This document shows positions 61,837-64,000 of a DNA stretch of 64,000 nt, in pieces. The stretch lies in contig JADFUC010001221.1 in assembly GCA_019722365.1 (NCBI GenBank), forward strand, positions 247,999 to 311,998, read 5' to 3'. Positions within the stretch are counted from its first letter, which is position 1. Each line of letters begins with the position of its first letter. The translations under genes and the position numbers were made by a program. Origin of the DNA: Lithospermum erythrorhizon. Taxonomy: Eukaryota > Streptophyta > Magnoliopsida > Boraginales > Boraginaceae. Below the pieces are notes generated by a model that saw only the letters and a list, made by a program, of their open reading frames with translations, was not told the DNA's origin and searched no databases.

Positions 61837-64000
61837 CCTTTTAACCTGGTTCCTGCGGGCGTGTGTGCCTACGCCTCAAAAGCTTCAAAAGTTTTGTGAC
61901 AATAGTCTTTATGAGTCTAAATTATTTTATCTTCTTTTCAGACCTGCCCGAGGATGCCATCGAGAATTGAGTCAGCGCGATCGAATCAGCGGGACCCGCT
62001 AGGGGCAGGTACTCTAGAGCATAAGTGACAGACTAGCTGCGGTGCGACACCAAGAGCATCGCTGCACTCCAGAGTGTGGGTGCTAGAGGTAGAGCTCGTG
62101 TGGAGCTAGAGGAAGGGGACGTAAGTAGAGCCGAAAATAGAAACTAACCGGTTACTAGGTGAGGAGTGTGCATTTCCTGCAGAGCGTGAGTATTTGTGAT
62201 CTCTTGGAGAGAGGCACTGAGCCGCGCAGCCCTAGTACCCGACCCAACAGTGGCACTCCGAGAGGCGGAGATTCAGACCAAATTGCTAGACAGCTGGGTA
62301 GTTAAGGGACCAATTCGAGTTTTGTAGCGCCACACCGAGGTTGCGATCGAATTTTGGAGGCATTAGAGAATAAGTTTGAACCGAATGGGATTAGGACGAA
62401 GCTAAAGGTGAAGTTCATGTGTACTTGTCGAGGAGAGCTAGAGTTGTGGAACCATGTCCACAAAGATTTGGCTGTTAGAGACGCTGCCTACATGGGTTCG
62501 ATCTGGGAACTCTCTCTAGGGAAAATTTTCTTGTTTGGGAGACTCATATGTACGCTGATGGAGTCGATCCAGACAACAGGAGAGAGGACAAATGATGGGT
62601 ATGAACAGAGGTCTCCTAGCGACTTGTGTCGCTTTTGATTTTCTGGGAGTGTACCCCACTCACCTACAAAGGATCGCTGGTTTTCGGCTGTAATGGTGAC
62701 TGGCTGCATTCGCGAGAGACTATCCCCGTTTCCTCATGGTTATTTCAAGACACCGTCCTGCTCAATCTGCATTTGCAGGTATTCCTCAGTCTGCCTCGCC
62801 GCACCTCCTAGAATGAGTGGTCTTGTCTTCTCGTGTTCGATAAAATATGTTCCGCAGCCATACAAGGGGCGTGAAAGGCACAAGTAGAAATTGTCAAGAC
62901 TAAGAGTAATGTTACCGGCGTTGCATTTTGCGAATGTGGTGTCTCTTCAGATGGGTACCGGTAGCTAGCCTACTTCAGCTGGACATAGTTTTGGGAGAGG
63001 GATGCCGGGTGAAGCCGAGGCGGACGTGCTCCGGAGGACGATGCAGCCAAGGCCGAGGAGTCGCGTGCATCGGCGGGTGTGGCGGTGTAGCGCATGAGTG
63101 GAGTTGGCACTGCAAGTAGGTTCAAATCAATGCGCTACGCACAGTACAAGATATCCCGAGAATGGTGACAGGTACCCTATCTTTATATGGCTTCACGCCG
63201 CTGCATCGCTTGATTCTCGAGCCACACTTTATATTATCTCCGAACTTTGCTAAAAAACTATCTCTCTCTCGAGTCAATGAATCTCGAGTACTCTTTAATA
63301 ATAATGACACCGGCGGGAAGGTCGGCCGAGGTAATTGGAGGTTTATAGAAAATTGTCCCTACTGGCTGATAATCATGTGTGACAAAAAGTGGATCTATTA
63401 CCCTTTGAGTTGGTGGATTTTGACTTGATTTTGGGAATGGATTGGTTGGGGAAACACCATGCTGTAATAAATTGTCACCGTAAGGAGATTGTGTTTACTA
63501 GCCCCGATAGGCCTGAATTACGAGTTGTTGGGGATAGGAGAGTTTTACCATCTTGTTTGATCTCAGTGTTAGAAGCTCGTAAGTTATTGAACAAGGGATG
63601 TATTGGGTATTTGGGTTATGTAACGGATTTGAAGAAAGATGAGCCTGTCCTGATCGTGAGAGAATTCGAGGATATACCAAAAGACTGACAGACTACCACC
63701 CTAACAGATTGAATTTTCAATTGAAGTGGTACCAGGAACGGCTCCGATATCTATGGCACCGGTGATGCACGGTTCTCTGCAGAGTCAAGGAGTTGAACAC
63801 GCAGTTGTAGGAGTTGCTGGAGAAGGGGTTTATCAGGCCGAGTTATTCTCCTTGGGTGCTCCATTGTTCGCTACAGCATGAAGGACGGAACGAGGCTTTG
63901 TATTGATTATCAAAGCAACAAAGTGACTATTAAAATTGGGTACCATGCCAAGGATCCTCGATGACCTTTTAGCAATACGTAACTGAAACGAAGCACCGAG
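61837..64000 (+). pseudogene. Ty3 (Tekay-like) gag-pol remnant, cut by window end
   Basis: Interior of the Ty3 element. 61940-62900 is where gag should be but is badly decayed; no intact zinc knuckle was seen. About 62995-63130 resembles the gag-protease linker (GMPGEAEADVLRRTMQPR). The aspartic protease follows: VTGTLSLYGF at 63163-63192, then SPNFAKKLSLSR at 63235-63270, with the catalytic Asp-Ser-Gly triad region reading DSRAT in a neighbouring frame. Next, 63389-63688 is open and gives DLILGMDWLGKHHAVINCHR and LEARKLLNKGCIGYLGYV, then REFEDIPKD, the protease-RT linker typical of chromoviruses. RT begins at about 63720 (GFIRPS-like GLSGRVILLG, LCIDYQSNKVTIK near 63895-63935) with frameshifts. 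Not functional. Confidence 0.82.

Overview
The window is nuclear DNA from a flowering plant, most likely a eudicot. It is AT-rich and intron-bearing, with short gene islands separated by layers of decayed transposable elements (TEs). Evidence for a plant includes a dehydrin, a plant KIN-8 kinesin, a plant-type AIF/FSP1-like oxidoreductase, Ty1/copia and Tekay-type Ty3 retrotransposons, a MULE (Mutator-like transposon), a DUF4371-type hAT and Stowaway-like MITEs (miniature inverted-repeat transposable elements). There are no operons, CRISPR arrays or prokaryotic features.

Layout: 1-2545 is the 3' part of a decayed copia element on +. 2994-13864 is a two-exon dehydrin gene whose ~10.5 kb intron carries a MITE and a ~9 kb minus-strand LTR element; that element's right LTR has itself been hit by a 483-bp solo LTR. 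14346-17891 is a MULE with long terminal inverted repeats (TIRs), a 10-bp target-site duplication (TSD) and a broken transposase gene interrupted by a tRNA-derived SINE. 19362-19788 is a probable small two-exon gene, perhaps for a plastid protein. 20478-21901 is a TRIM-like mini retrotransposon with 240-bp LTRs, and 23075-23965 a foldback element. 26244-28956 is an apparently intact four-exon FAD/NAD(P)H oxidoreductase gene. 30566-31009 is an LTR with an adjacent primer-binding site (PBS).

32049-38594 is a minus-strand nest of copia remnants with gag, reverse transcriptase/RNase H pieces and one LTR with a perfect PBS complement. 39758-41990 is a minus-strand hAT transposase relic. MITEs and a SINE follow. 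44960-48120 is a minus-strand KIN-8 kinesin pseudogene with a destroyed P-loop. 49476-50390 is an intact single-exon PIG-C/GPI2 gene on minus. 52740-55700 is very AT-rich repeat DNA. 57790-59248 is a minus-strand LTR and decayed flank of the same family as the solo LTR in the dehydrin intron. 59249-64000 is the 2.57-kb 5' LTR and the start of gag-pol of a Tekay-like Ty3 element that runs off the window.

The best-supported protein genes are the dehydrin, the FSP1-like oxidoreductase and PIG-C; the small gene at 19.4-19.8 kb is a weaker candidate. They do not form a pathway: dehydrin acts in dehydration stress, the oxidoreductase in membrane quinone reduction (inferred), and PIG-C in the first step of GPI-anchor synthesis. 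No undescribed system was recognised. The most informative structures are the nested, datable insertions, above all the dehydrin intron and the SINE inside the MULE.
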